From CAZLNO01 sp964561005 (GTDB lineage: Bacteria > Pseudomonadota > Alphaproteobacteria > Kiloniellales > Rhodovibrionaceae), in the NCBI GenBank assembly GCA_964561005.1, contig CAZLNO010000133.1:1-8822 (forward strand): a stretch of DNA of 8,822 nucleotides, given 5' to 3'. Position numbers and translations under genes: made by a program. The notes under the pieces are model-generated. The model saw only the letters and a program-made list of their open reading frames with translations. It made no database searches and was not told the DNA's origin. Shown one piece after another: positions 1 through 5,751 of this stretch (within the stretch, counting starts at the first letter, position 1; each line of letters opens with the position of its first letter).

Positions 1-303
1 ACCTACACCAGCCATGCCATGCGTCCTTGGGCGGAGGACCTCGGCCACACTGGCGCGCCCTTTGCCTGGGATCCGGAACGCCGGGCGCAGTTGCGCGCCG
101 AGCTGGATGGCTTCTTTGCCCGCAAGTACGGCCTGGGCCGGGACGAGCTGCGCTACGTCCTCGACCCGAACGACACCCACGGGCCCGAGCACCCCTCCGA
201 GACGTTCCGCATCCTGCGCGACAAGGAAATCGCGACTTACGGCGAGTACCGCACCCGGCGCCTCGTGCTGGACGCCTACGATCGCCTGTCCGGGGTCAAC
301 TGA
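1..303 (+). CDS. C-terminal end of a large DNA methyltransferase / type IIG-like restriction protein (5' partial)
   Basis: The frame is open from base 1 and stops with TGA at 301-303, giving the last 100 residues of a longer protein that starts outside the window. The fragment has the pattern DLG-x-TGAPFAWD, then ERRAQLRAELDGFF, YGL-x-RDELRYVLDP, SETFRILRDKEI and GEYRTRRLVLDAYDRL. I recognise this as the closing segment of large N-6 adenine methylases of the Eco57I / type IIG class, which modify (and sometimes also cut) DNA. No catalytic motif (NPPY) lies in the visible part, so the activity is inferred from the tail alone. The ATG at 19 is internal and not a likely start. The HNH endonuclease gene begins 4 bases after the stop, which fits a restriction-modification or phage-defence operon. 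A methylase subunit of a larger defence system (BREX- or DISARM-like) cannot be excluded. Confidence 0.72.
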   Translation, partial: TYTSHAMRPWAEDLGHTGAPFAWDPERRAQLRAELDGFFARKYGLGRDELRYVLDPNDTHGPEHPSETFRILRDKEIATYGEYRTRRLVLDAYDRLSGVN

Positions 304-307
304 CGCC

Positions 308-1087
308 ATGCGCGAGGCTTCGTCCACGCCCCGCCCAGCCGTCCGGCCCCCGACGGCGATCGAGCGCGTCACGCTGGAGAAGGCGGCCACGGACAACGGC
401 TTCGGGATCGAGGAGGGCGAAGCCGAGGCCTGGCACCGGTTCCGCGGCCTGGGCGTCCCCTATACCCTGTGGATCGCGCGCGGCGAGGGAGTGTGGTTCG
501 CCGGCCTCGCCCACGGCGGCGTCATGGCGGCGCTGAGCGATTTGACCGCCGCGCCCCTGGCGCGCCCGGACGGCGGCCCGGCTGTCGCCGTGACGGAACT
601 TGAACCACTGGTCCGCCGCATGGCGCGCCTCGCCCGCAGCCTGCCGCCGGCGCCGCTGGAGGTGTTCCAGGAGAAGACACGGAGGCTGCCCCGGACGACG
701 GAGGCCGAGCGCCAGGTCGTCCAGCGCGTCGGCCAGGACGTCTTCCGCGAGGCCCTGTTCGACTACTGGTCCGGCCGCTGCCCCCTCACGGGCATCACGC
801 ATCCCCGCCTGCTCCGCGCCAGCCACATCAAGCCCTGGGCCCAGTGCGACAGCGACGCCGAACGCCTGGACGTCCACAACGGCCTCCTCCTCGCCGCCCA
901 TCTGGATGCCGCCTTCGATGCGGGCCTGATTACTTTCGCCGACGACGGCGCCCTGCGGATCTCCCCCGCGCTGTCCGCCACCAACCGGACCGCGCTGCAC
1001 CTTGACGCGTACGGCGCGCTGCGGGGGCTTACCGAGAAGCACCTCTCCTATCTGGCGGTCCACCGGGCGGAGGTGTTCCAAAACTGA
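308..1087 (+). CDS. HNH endonuclease (HNH_2-type), probable restriction nuclease
   Basis: This 259-residue protein carries a C-terminal HNH nuclease fold. Visible motifs are RCPLTG (Cys158), the ASHIKPW block (His173, Lys175, Pro176), DVHNGLLL (Asn191) and AAHLDAAFDAGLI (His198, Asp200, Asp204). This is the spacing seen in the HNH_2 family of metal-dependent DNA nucleases found in restriction systems. Residues 1-110 form a separate N-terminal region without a motif I recognise; it may recognise DNA or a partner. The ATG at 308 was chosen because it follows the upstream stop by 4 bases. The same frame is open further upstream, but there it overlaps the methylase gene and gives low-complexity sequence. 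Tight coupling to a methylase tail suggests it is the cutting partner of that enzyme. The HNH call is strong; the exact role is inference. Confidence 0.85.
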   Translation: MREASSTPRPAVRPPTAIERVTLEKAATDNGFGIEEGEAEAWHRFRGLGVPYTLWIARGEGVWFAGLAHGGVMAALSDLTAAPLARPDGGPAVAVTELEPLVRRMARLARSLPPAPLEVFQEKTRRLPRTTEAERQVVQRVGQDVFREALFDYWSGRCPLTGITHPRLLRASHIKPWAQCDSDAERLDVHNGLLLAAHLDAAFDAGLITFADDGALRISPALSATNRTALHLDAYGALRGLTEKHLSYLAVHRAEVFQN

Positions 1088-1108
1088 GTTCTGGTGCTGA
1101 ACAGTAAG

Positions 1109-1127
1109 CAATGGGCGCGTCCCATTG
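1109..1127. terminator. Hairpin after the HNH gene, possible terminator without a T-run
   Basis: CAATGGG at 1109-1115 is perfectly complementary to CCCATTG at 1121-1127, giving a 7-bp stem with a 5-base loop, 21 bases after the HNH stop codon. There is no run of T on either side, so it is a poor intrinsic terminator by the usual rule. It could act with Rho, protect the 3' end, or belong to the inverted-repeat cluster that follows. Confidence 0.35.
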
Positions 1128-1138
1128 GGTTGATCCTA

Positions 1139-1226
1139 ATACCGCCCGACGAATGAAATCGTACATCTGCAGGGTCCTTGCTTGGCGTCCCGCCGACTTC
1201 GTGTCCGTTCAAATGTCGGGCGGTAT
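1139..1226. repeat. 12-bp perfect inverted repeat enclosing 64 bp
   Basis: ATACCGCCCGAC at 1139-1150 is the exact reverse complement of GTCGGGCGGTAT at 1215-1226. Outside both arms lies GATC-containing sequence (TGATCC at 1131-1136; GATCCC at 1227-1232 in plus orientation), so the similarity continues with a small offset. The enclosed 64 bp has no ORF. The layout resembles the ends of a very small non-autonomous element or the remains of an insertion sequence, but no target duplication is clear. It could also form a long stem in a transcript. Confidence 0.5.
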
Positions 1227-1228
1227 GA

Positions 1229-1260
1229 TCCCACGCCAGTCGGCACGACCTAGCGTGGGA
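1229..1260. terminator. Compound hairpin between convergent HNH and aldehyde dehydrogenase genes
   Basis: TCCCACGC (1229-1236) pairs perfectly with GCGTGGGA (1253-1260). Inside the loop GTCG (1239-1242) pairs with CGAC (1246-1249) around a 3-base loop, so the whole forms a stem with one internal loop. It lies 30 bases beyond the stop of the minus-strand dehydrogenase and beyond the plus-strand HNH gene, where a two-way terminator would sit. It lacks a T-tract, so the role is uncertain. Confidence 0.4.
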
Positions 1261-1290
1261 GCATTTCTCTGGGGGGCAAGTCCGGGACGG

Positions 1291-2808
1291 TCAATCCGGC
1301 AGGTTGATCCACACCGACTTGGTCTGGGTGTGGTGCAGCATGCTTTCGAAGCACTTGTCCCGCCCGAAGCCGGACTGCTTGAAGCCGCCCCAGGGCTGGG
1401 TCATGTCGCCGTGGTCGAAGCAGTTGACCCAGACCACGCCGGCCTCGATGTCGCGCGCCATCTTGTGGGCGCGGGTCAGGTTGTTGGTCCAGATGCCGGC
1501 GGCGAGGCCATAGATCGTGTCGTTGGCGGTCGCCACCGCCTCGGCCATGTCCTTGAAGGGGAGCACCGTGGCCACGGGGCCGAAGATCTCCTCGCGCGCG
1601 ATGCGCATGCGGTTGTCGACCCCGGTGAACAGCGTGGGCTCGACATAGGCGCCGCCCGCGCGGCCCTCGGGCACGCCGCCGCCGAAGCGCAGGGCCGCGC
1701 CCTCCTCCCGGCCGATCCCGACATAGTCGAGCACCCGGCGCTGCTGGGCCGTGTCCACGAGCGAGCCCATGCGCGTGGCCGGGTCCAGCGGGTCGCCCGG
1801 AACATAGGTTTCCCGCGTCACGGCCTCGAACTTTTCGACGAAGGCGTCGTGAATGGAGTCCTGCACCAGCAGGCGCGAGCTCGCGTTGCAGACCTCGCCC
1901 TGGTTGGCATAGATGCCGTCCACCGCATACCGCACGGCGGTGTCGAGATCGTCGTAGTCGGCCATGACGATCTGCGGGGTCTTGCCGCCGCATTCGGTCG
2001 TCACGCGCTTCATGTTGGACCGGCCCGAGTAGATCATCATCTTCTTGCCGACCTCCACCGAGCCGGTGAAGGCGATCTTGTCCACGTCCGCGTGCAGGGC
2101 CAGGGCTTCCCCGGCTTCCTCGCCGTATCCCTGGACGACGTTGAAAACGCCCGGCGGGCCGCCGGCCTCCATGAAGAGTTGCGCCATCAGCCCGGCGGAC
2201 AGCGGCGACTGCTCGGCGGGCTTGAGCACCACGGTGTTGCCGGCGGCCAGCGCCGGGGCGACCTTCCACGCCGCCATCATCAGGGGATAGTTCCAGGGCA
2301 CGATGCAGCCGACCACCCCCAGCGGCTGGCGCAGGATGTAGTGCAGCGCGTCGGCGGCGGTGTTCGTGACCTGCCCGTCGAGCTTGTCGATGGTTTCGGC
2401 GAAATACTGAAAGGTTTCGGCGGACATCGGAATGTCGGCGTCGAGCATGTCCCGCACCGGCTTGCCCACGTCAAGGACGTCCAGCACCGCGAAGCGCTCG
2501 GCGTTGGCGTCGATCAGCGCGGCGTAGCGATAGAGCACGTTCATGCGTTCGCGTGGGGCCATGCGCGACCACACCCCGGACCTGAACGCCCGGCGGGCGC
2601 TCGCCACCGCGCGGTCGACATCGCGGGCGCCGCCCCGCGCGATCTCGCCCAGCGGCTGGCCGGTCGCGGGGTTGGTCTTGATTAAGGTCGCACCCTCGGC
2701 GGCGGCGGTGAAATCGCCGTCGATGAAGTGGCGGCCCTCGGGGCGAAGGCGTTCCGCCAGGGCGTGCCAGGCGGCGGTGTCGAGGCGCTTGGCGTCATCG
2801 AGTTTCAT
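1291..2808 (-). CDS. NAD(P)-dependent aldehyde dehydrogenase, PuuC-like
   Basis: A complete 505-residue aldehyde dehydrogenase, which oxidises an aldehyde to its acid with NAD(P) in the cytoplasm. The key residues are all present: PWNYP (Asn173, oxyanion), KPAEQSPLSA with Lys196 for cofactor binding, FTGSVEVG at 247-254, the general base Glu272 in ECGGK, the nucleophile Cys307 in QGEVC, and EEIFGP with Glu407. The C-terminus (GDMTQPWGGFKQSGFGRD) and overall length match E. coli PuuC, which handles gamma-glutamyl-gamma-aminobutyraldehyde in putrescine breakdown. Substrates in this family cannot be read from sequence, so polyamine or betaine-type aldehydes are only candidates and no symbol is given. 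The start overlaps the stop of a short upstream ORF in ATGA, and a LysR-type gene remnant diverges from the other side, a common control layout. ECGGK rather than ELGGK, and QGEVC rather than a GQ-x-C form, are mild departures. Confidence 0.95.
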   Translation of the reverse strand: MKLDDAKRLDTAAWHALAERLRPEGRHFIDGDFTAAAEGATLIKTNPATGQPLGEIARGGARDVDRAVASARRAFRSGVWSRMAPRERMNVLYRYAALIDANAERFAVLDVLDVGKPVRDMLDADIPMSAETFQYFAETIDKLDGQVTNTAADALHYILRQPLGVVGCIVPWNYPLMMAAWKVAPALAAGNTVVLKPAEQSPLSAGLMAQLFMEAGGPPGVFNVVQGYGEEAGEALALHADVDKIAFTGSVEVGKKMMIYSGRSNMKRVTTECGGKTPQIVMADYDDLDTAVRYAVDGIYANQGEVCNASSRLLVQDSIHDAFVEKFEAVTRETYVPGDPLDPATRMGSLVDTAQQRRVLDYVGIGREEGAALRFGGGVPEGRAGGAYVEPTLFTGVDNRMRIAREEIFGPVATVLPFKDMAEAVATANDTIYGLAAGIWTNNLTRAHKMARDIEAGVVWVNCFDHGDMTQPWGGFKQSGFGRDKCFESMLHHTQTKSVWINLPD

Positions 2809-2936
2809 TGGGTCTCTCTTTTTCGAGGTCCCGAAGGCTTGACGGGACAGGGCTTATGGCGTGGCGGCGCGCGCCGCGCGGTGGCGGCATCGACCTGCGC
2901 GCCGGCGAGCTCGGCGATGTCGCCAGGGGCGTCCAT
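2805..2936 (-). CDS. Short ORF (43 aa) overlapping the aldehyde dehydrogenase start; hypothetical or leader peptide
   Basis: This ORF starts at an ATG preceded by GGAGG with a 6-base spacer (minus strand; plus positions 2943-2947), a better ribosome binding site than the one before the dehydrogenase. It ends in the ATGA that also starts the dehydrogenase, the classic sign of translational coupling. The peptide begins MDAPGDIAELAGAQVDAA and ends in a basic, proline-rich tail (PPRHKPCPVKPSGPRKRE). I recognise no family. It may be a real small protein, a leader peptide that loads ribosomes for the next gene, or the remnant of a longer gene. The signal is in the translation context, not in the protein sequence. 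Confidence 0.38.
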   Translation of the reverse strand: MDAPGDIAELAGAQVDAATARRAPPRHKPCPVKPSGPRKRETQ

Positions 2937-3005
2937 GAGGCACCTCCAGAGTGAAAGCGTCATAACGGAGTTGGAAGCTCGCATGGGGACATGACTGCGC
3001 GAAAC

Positions 3006-3024
3006 CCGCAAAATCTCGATGCGG
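3006..3024. promoter_or_regulatory. Dyad upstream of lysR remnant, possible LysR-type binding site
   Basis: CCGCA (3006-3010) and TGCGG (3020-3024) form an inverted repeat with a 9-base spacer, 17 bases before the lysR start codon in the divergent region shared with the dehydrogenase. LysR-type regulators usually bind interrupted dyads in such places. The arms are short, so chance is possible. Confidence 0.25.
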
Positions 3025-3040
3025 ATGATAAGCTGGCGTT

Positions 3041-3275
3041 ATGAAGAACCCGCGCCAGCGACTCGCCAACGCCAACGCCCTCGTGGTCTTCGAGAGCGCC
3101 GCGCGGCTGACCAGCTTCACCCGCGCGGCCGAGGAACTCGGCATCAGCCAACCGGCGGTGACGCGCCACATCAAGGCGGACGCGCCACATCAAGGCGGTG
3201 GGAGCCATGGTCGAGCGCCCGTTGTTCGAGCGCGCGCACAATCGCCTCGCCTTGACGCCCGAAGGCCTCCCGCTC
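3041..3275 (+). pseudogene. LysR-type transcriptional regulator, N-terminal remnant, frameshifted and truncated
   Basis: From ATG 3041 the frame gives a typical LysR winged helix-turn-helix start: ALVVFESAARLTSFTRAAEE, then LGISQPAVTRHIKA, resembling GcvA-type regulators. At 3161-3198 a 19-bp unit is repeated twice in tandem, which shifts the frame. If one copy is removed the reading continues correctly as HIKAVGAMVERPLFERAHNR and LALTPEGL, the wing and end of the DNA-binding domain. After roughly 3270 LysR similarity ends and thiolase sequence begins. The whole effector-binding domain (normally about 200 residues) is missing. The gene probably once controlled the divergent aldehyde dehydrogenase. 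The right boundary is approximate, as the join falls somewhere in 3265-3300. Confidence 0.85.
3161..3198 (+). repeat. Perfect 19-bp tandem duplication inside the lysR remnant
   Basis: The unit ACGCGCCACATCAAGGCGG occurs at 3161-3179 and again at 3180-3198 with no mismatch. Nineteen is not a multiple of three, so the second copy breaks the frame within the DNA-binding domain. The identity of the copies indicates a recent event, or an assembly artefact. Confidence 0.9.
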
Positions 3276-3279
3276 ACCC

Positions 3280-3715
3280 CACGGCAAGCCGCAGCGGTTC
3301 ACCGCCAAGCGCGCCTGGGCGGACGCCAACGACCTGACGCCGATGGCCCGGGTGGCCGGCCATGGCGTCGCCGCGGTCGAGCCCGGCATGTTCGGCATCG
3401 GTCCGGTCCCGGCGGTACGCCTGGCGCTGGCGCGCGCGGGCTGGGAGTTGGGCAACGTCGAGCACGTCGAGATCAACGAAGCCTTCGCCGTCATCGCCAT
3501 CGCGGTGGCCCGCGATCTGGGCTTTCCCGACGACATCGTGAACGTCGAGGGCGGCGCCAGCCATCGCGCACGGCCATCCTATCGGCGCCACCGGCGCCAT
3601 CCTGACGACGCGGCTGCTGCATTCCATGCAGCGCGAAGGCTTGAGCCGCGGGATCGTGACCCTGTACATAGGCGGCGGCCAGGGCATCGCGCTGGCGCTG
3701 GAGCGGCTGGCCTGA
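3280..3715 (+). pseudogene. Thiolase (acetyl-CoA acyltransferase) C-terminal remnant, frameshifted
   Basis: The first part, in one frame, reads DLTPMARVAGHGVAAVEPGM, then GIGPVPAVRLALARAGW and VEHVEINEAFAV, hallmarks of the C-terminal thiolase domain. At 3556-3563 a GCCA duplication shifts the frame. Afterwards the next frame continues with IAHGHPIGATGAILTTRLLH and ends IGGGQGIALALERLA, stopping at TGA 3713-3715. The catalytic histidine in HGHP is kept. The second catalytic cysteine, normally in C-x-GGG-x-G, is Tyr here (TAC at 3665-3667). The N-terminal two thirds, including the acyl-binding nucleophile cysteine, is absent. Thiolases condense or cleave acyl-CoA; this fragment cannot do so. 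It is fused out of frame to the lysR remnant. The left boundary is approximate. Confidence 0.88.
3556..3563 (+). repeat. 4-bp tandem duplication (GCCA) causing the thiolase frameshift
   Basis: GCCA at 3556-3559 is followed at once by GCCA at 3560-3563. Deleting one copy restores the expected thiolase reading NVEGGAIAHGHP across the site. A slippage-type mutation explains it. Confidence 0.7.
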
Positions 3716-3743
3716 GCGTTCGCTCCGTGCGGCCACCGCCCTC

Positions 3744-3780
3744 GCCGGACCGCAAGGCGGGATCTCTCGATCCGGCCCTT
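3744..3780 (+). terminator. Possible weak terminator after the thiolase remnant
   Basis: GCCGGA (3744-3749) can pair with TCCGGC (3771-3776); alternatively GGATC (3760-3764) pairs with GATCC (3769-3773) around a 4-base loop. The sequence after is CCTTTCGATTT, only moderately T-rich. It lies 28 bases after the thiolase stop and could be the old terminator of that gene. Confidence 0.27.
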
Positions 3781-3892
3781 TCGATTTGCAATGAGGCGAT
3801 CCAGGCGCGATACATGGATTGCGCCTTACGAGGCAGGGGGAACGGGTTATTGCCCGGAAGCGCACAGTGAATCACCGCCGAGCGAGACTGAC

Positions 3893-4549
3893 ATGGCCCT
3901 GAAATTCCTGGTCTTCCTGGGTTCGGCGCGGGACAGCACGCCGCCGCGTCCGGCGCGCCTGGGCGATCGCGTGGCGAAAGCCTGCCTGGCCCGCCTGGAG
4001 GCCAAGGATGTTGACGCCAGGCTGGTTGACCCGCTTGACCTGGCGTTTCCAAGACCGTTCAAGCCGCATTTCGCCTACGCCAAGGGGCAAGCTCCGGCGC
4101 AGCTCGAAACGCTCGCGGGCGAGATCGAGGCAGCGGATGGTTATGTGATGGTCAGCCCCGAGTACAACCACGCGATGAGCCCAGCGCTGGCCGACATGCT
4201 CAACCATTTCGGCAGCTCCCTCTTTGCCTACAAGGCGAGCGCGATCGCGACCTACTCCGCGGGGCAATGGGGCGGCACGCGCGCCGCCGTCGGCATGCGG
4301 ACGTTTCTCTCGGAACTCGGCTGCCTGCCGGTTTCCGCCATGATTCACGTGCCCAGGGCGCAAGACGTCTTCGACGAGGCGGGCGACTATCCGCCGGGTG
4401 TCGACGGCGCGCGCTGGAACGGCTATCTCGACCGGGCGCTGGACCAGCTTGTCTGGTGGTCCGAGGCGGCGCGGCATCAGCGCCGGGAAGGCACGGTCGA
4501 AGCGCCCGGCGCCTTCACCCGCGACCCCGCGCAGCGCAACGCGCCGTGA
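3893..4549 (+). CDS. NAD(P)H-dependent FMN reductase family protein
   Basis: A 218-residue flavodoxin-fold protein of the FMN_red family, which uses NAD(P)H to reduce bound flavin and then quinones, metals or other acceptors. The N-terminus LKFLVFLGSARDSTPPRPAR carries the phosphate-binding loop after the first strand. SPEYNHAMSPALADMLNHF at 88-106 is the family signature loop that contacts the flavin ring, and QWGGTRAAVGMR follows at 125-136. Start ATG 3893 was chosen because the fold begins there. The frame is open back to 3791, but that stretch is not like the family. The ribosome binding site is weak (GCGAGA). The gene converges on the ars cluster, 34 bases apart. It is not a clear ArsH (the organoarsenical oxidase of the same fold), lacking the usual ArsH N-terminal form, so a role in arsenic chemistry is only a guess. 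Confidence 0.87.
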   Translation: MALKFLVFLGSARDSTPPRPARLGDRVAKACLARLEAKDVDARLVDPLDLAFPRPFKPHFAYAKGQAPAQLETLAGEIEAADGYVMVSPEYNHAMSPALADMLNHFGSSLFAYKASAIATYSAGQWGGTRAAVGMRTFLSELGCLPVSAMIHVPRAQDVFDEAGDYPPGVDGARWNGYLDRALDQLVWWSEAARHQRREGTVEAPGAFTRDPAQRNAP

Positions 4550-4560
4550 ACCGCCGGGCC

Positions 4561-4581
4561 CCCGTGCGCGGATCGCGCGGG
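4561..4581. terminator. GC-rich hairpin between convergent genes
   Basis: GCGCG (4566-4570) and CGCGC (4574-4578) pair around GAT, with CCC/GGG partly extending the stem. It fills the 34-bp gap between the FMN reductase stop and the universal stress protein stop. There is no T-tract; it may still slow polymerase from both sides. Confidence 0.25.
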
Positions 4582-4583
4582 CG

Positions 4584-5411
4584 CTATGACGCCGGTTCCG
4601 GCGGCGTCGCATCCCCCGGCACCAGCAGCACCGGGCGTCGCCCGTTGCGGCAAACGGCCTCGGCGGTGCTGCCCAGGAGCAAGTCTGTCAGGGCAGAGTG
4701 GCCACGCTTGCCGACAATAACCAGCCCGAAATCCCCGGCTCGCGCCGTTTCGGCGATCGCCCTGGGCGCGTAGCCGCGCTCCACGCGGGTTTCGATGCCG
4801 GCGACACGCGCCGCCAGGTCCGCGAGGTCACGCTGGGCGTCCGCCTCCTCGCGCGCGGCGTCCCTCGGGTCGCTGCTGGTGACGACGCGCAGCGCCAGCG
4901 CGCGATCGACCTTCGGCGCAAGCGCGGCGAAATACCGTTCCGCCCCGGTCGCCGCCGCGGAGCCGTCCGTGGCAAGCAGGAGGCTGGCCGTTTCCGCCGC
5001 GGCTTCGCCGTCCAAGGGTTCCAGCCACAGGGGCCGGTCCGCGAGCCGGGCGGCGTCGAGCGCCGTGCTGCCCAGGAAAAATTCGTAGAACCGGCCGTGC
5101 CCGCGGGTGCCCACAAGGATCATGGCCGCGCCCGTCTCGCGCGCGGCCTGGACCAGCGCATAACCGGGCTCGCCGGTGCGCAGCGCCGTATCGACCGCGA
5201 AGCCTTCCCGCGCCAGAGCCTCCGCGGCCTTCTTCAATTCGCCGGCGAAATAATCGCGATGCGTCTCCGCCGGGGCCGCGGGATAGCGGGTCGACAGGAC
5301 GTGCACGAGCGTCAGCTTCCGAACGCCCCAGGACTTCAGGTGGTCCAGCCGTTGCTTCAGGCTATCCCAGGCCGGGGAGAAGTCCACGGCGACCAGAACA
5401 TGGTCCAGCAT
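4584..5411 (-). CDS. Universal stress protein, two UspA domains, last gene of the ars cluster
   Basis: A 275-residue protein made of two UspA domains (about 1-132 and 143-266). Each keeps the ATP-binding signature G-x2-G-x9-G-[ST]: GTRG...GST from residue 101 and GKRG...GST from residue 234, so both sites look able to bind ATP. The first domain opens with HVLVAVDFS and the second with SLLLATDGS, the usual beta-strand plus Asp. Usp proteins help cells survive stress, often by ATP-dependent signalling, with no fixed reaction. The start at 5411 follows AAAGGAGC on the minus strand with about 7 bases spacing. It follows the CC-motif gene by 31 bases in the same direction, so joint expression with the arsenic genes is likely. 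It has no membrane segment and is cytoplasmic. Confidence 0.93.
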   Translation of the reverse strand: MLDHVLVAVDFSPAWDSLKQRLDHLKSWGVRKLTLVHVLSTRYPAAPAETHRDYFAGELKKAAEALAREGFAVDTALRTGEPGYALVQAARETGAAMILVGTRGHGRFYEFFLGSTALDAARLADRPLWLEPLDGEAAAETASLLLATDGSAAATGAERYFAALAPKVDRALALRVVTSSDPRDAAREEADAQRDLADLAARVAGIETRVERGYAPRAIAETARAGDFGLVIVGKRGHSALTDLLLGSTAEAVCRNGRRPVLLVPGDATPPEPAS

Positions 5412-5442
5412 CGTTCCGCTCCTTTATTGAGCTTTCGTCTTC

Positions 5443-5751
5443 TCAGTTCGCGCCGCCGGCGATCCCGACGCCGTCCACGGTGAGCCTGCGCCATTTCCAG
5501 AATCCCTCCAGGCCGACGCGGATTTCCTGGCCGCCGACCGCGAAGTCCGTCGCGACATAGACATCGAGACCGTCGATCCGGTGGCGCTCGTAGCCTTCCG
5601 CGTCCCTGGGAGCCTCCGGGTCCGCCACGGGCAGCGCGGCGCTGCCGCCGCAGCAGCCGTGGCGCGGGGAATGGCGCAGCGTGAGCGCCCCGCCGCGTGC
5701 GTGCAGCCACGCCTTGGCCTGTTCGCTGATGGCGATGCGCGGCTGCGTCAT
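5443..5751 (-). CDS. CC/Se-motif family small protein, arsenic-operon accessory
   Basis: A 102-residue protein with a central HGCCGGS (Cys33-Cys34), preceded by ISEQAKAWLHARGGALTLRH and followed by DGLDVYVATDF and a final strand WKWRRLTVDG. This matches the small HesB-like family known as CC/Se motif proteins, in which some members have selenocysteine in place of one cysteine; here both are ordinary Cys codons. The biochemical role is not established. Adjacent thiols suggest binding of arsenite or another soft metal, or redox chemistry. Its ATG overlaps the acr3 stop by 4 bases (ATGA), so it is translated together with the arsenite pump, which supports an arsenic role. A GGGGGAG lies about 11 bases upstream, inside acr3. 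The frame is open far upstream, but the short start is favoured by the overlap and by family length. Confidence 0.82.
   Translation of the reverse strand: MTQPRIAISEQAKAWLHARGGALTLRHSPRHGCCGGSAALPVADPEAPRDAEGYERHRIDGLDVYVATDFAVGGQEIRVGLEGFWKWRRLTVDGVGIAGGAN

Noticed and set aside
14..307. Upstream extension of the HNH protein to an ATG at 14
   Set aside because: The extension overlaps the methylase tail in another frame and has low-complexity Ser/Thr/Arg content; the ATG at 308 just after the methylase stop is the natural start.
1104..1126. GTAAGC start as a possible IS66-type terminal repeat
   Set aside because: Only six bases match the idea, no partner end and no transposase are seen in the window.
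1111..2685. Long plus-strand open frame opposite the aldehyde dehydrogenase
   Set aside because: It is antisense to a clear, complete dehydrogenase; its sequence is rich in His, Arg, Gly and Val as expected from a reversed GC-rich gene, with no family likeness.
5443..5751. Selenocysteine codon in the CC/Se-motif gene
   Set aside because: The motif is encoded by two ordinary cysteine codons and there is no in-frame TGA before the final stop (TGA), so no recoding is needed.
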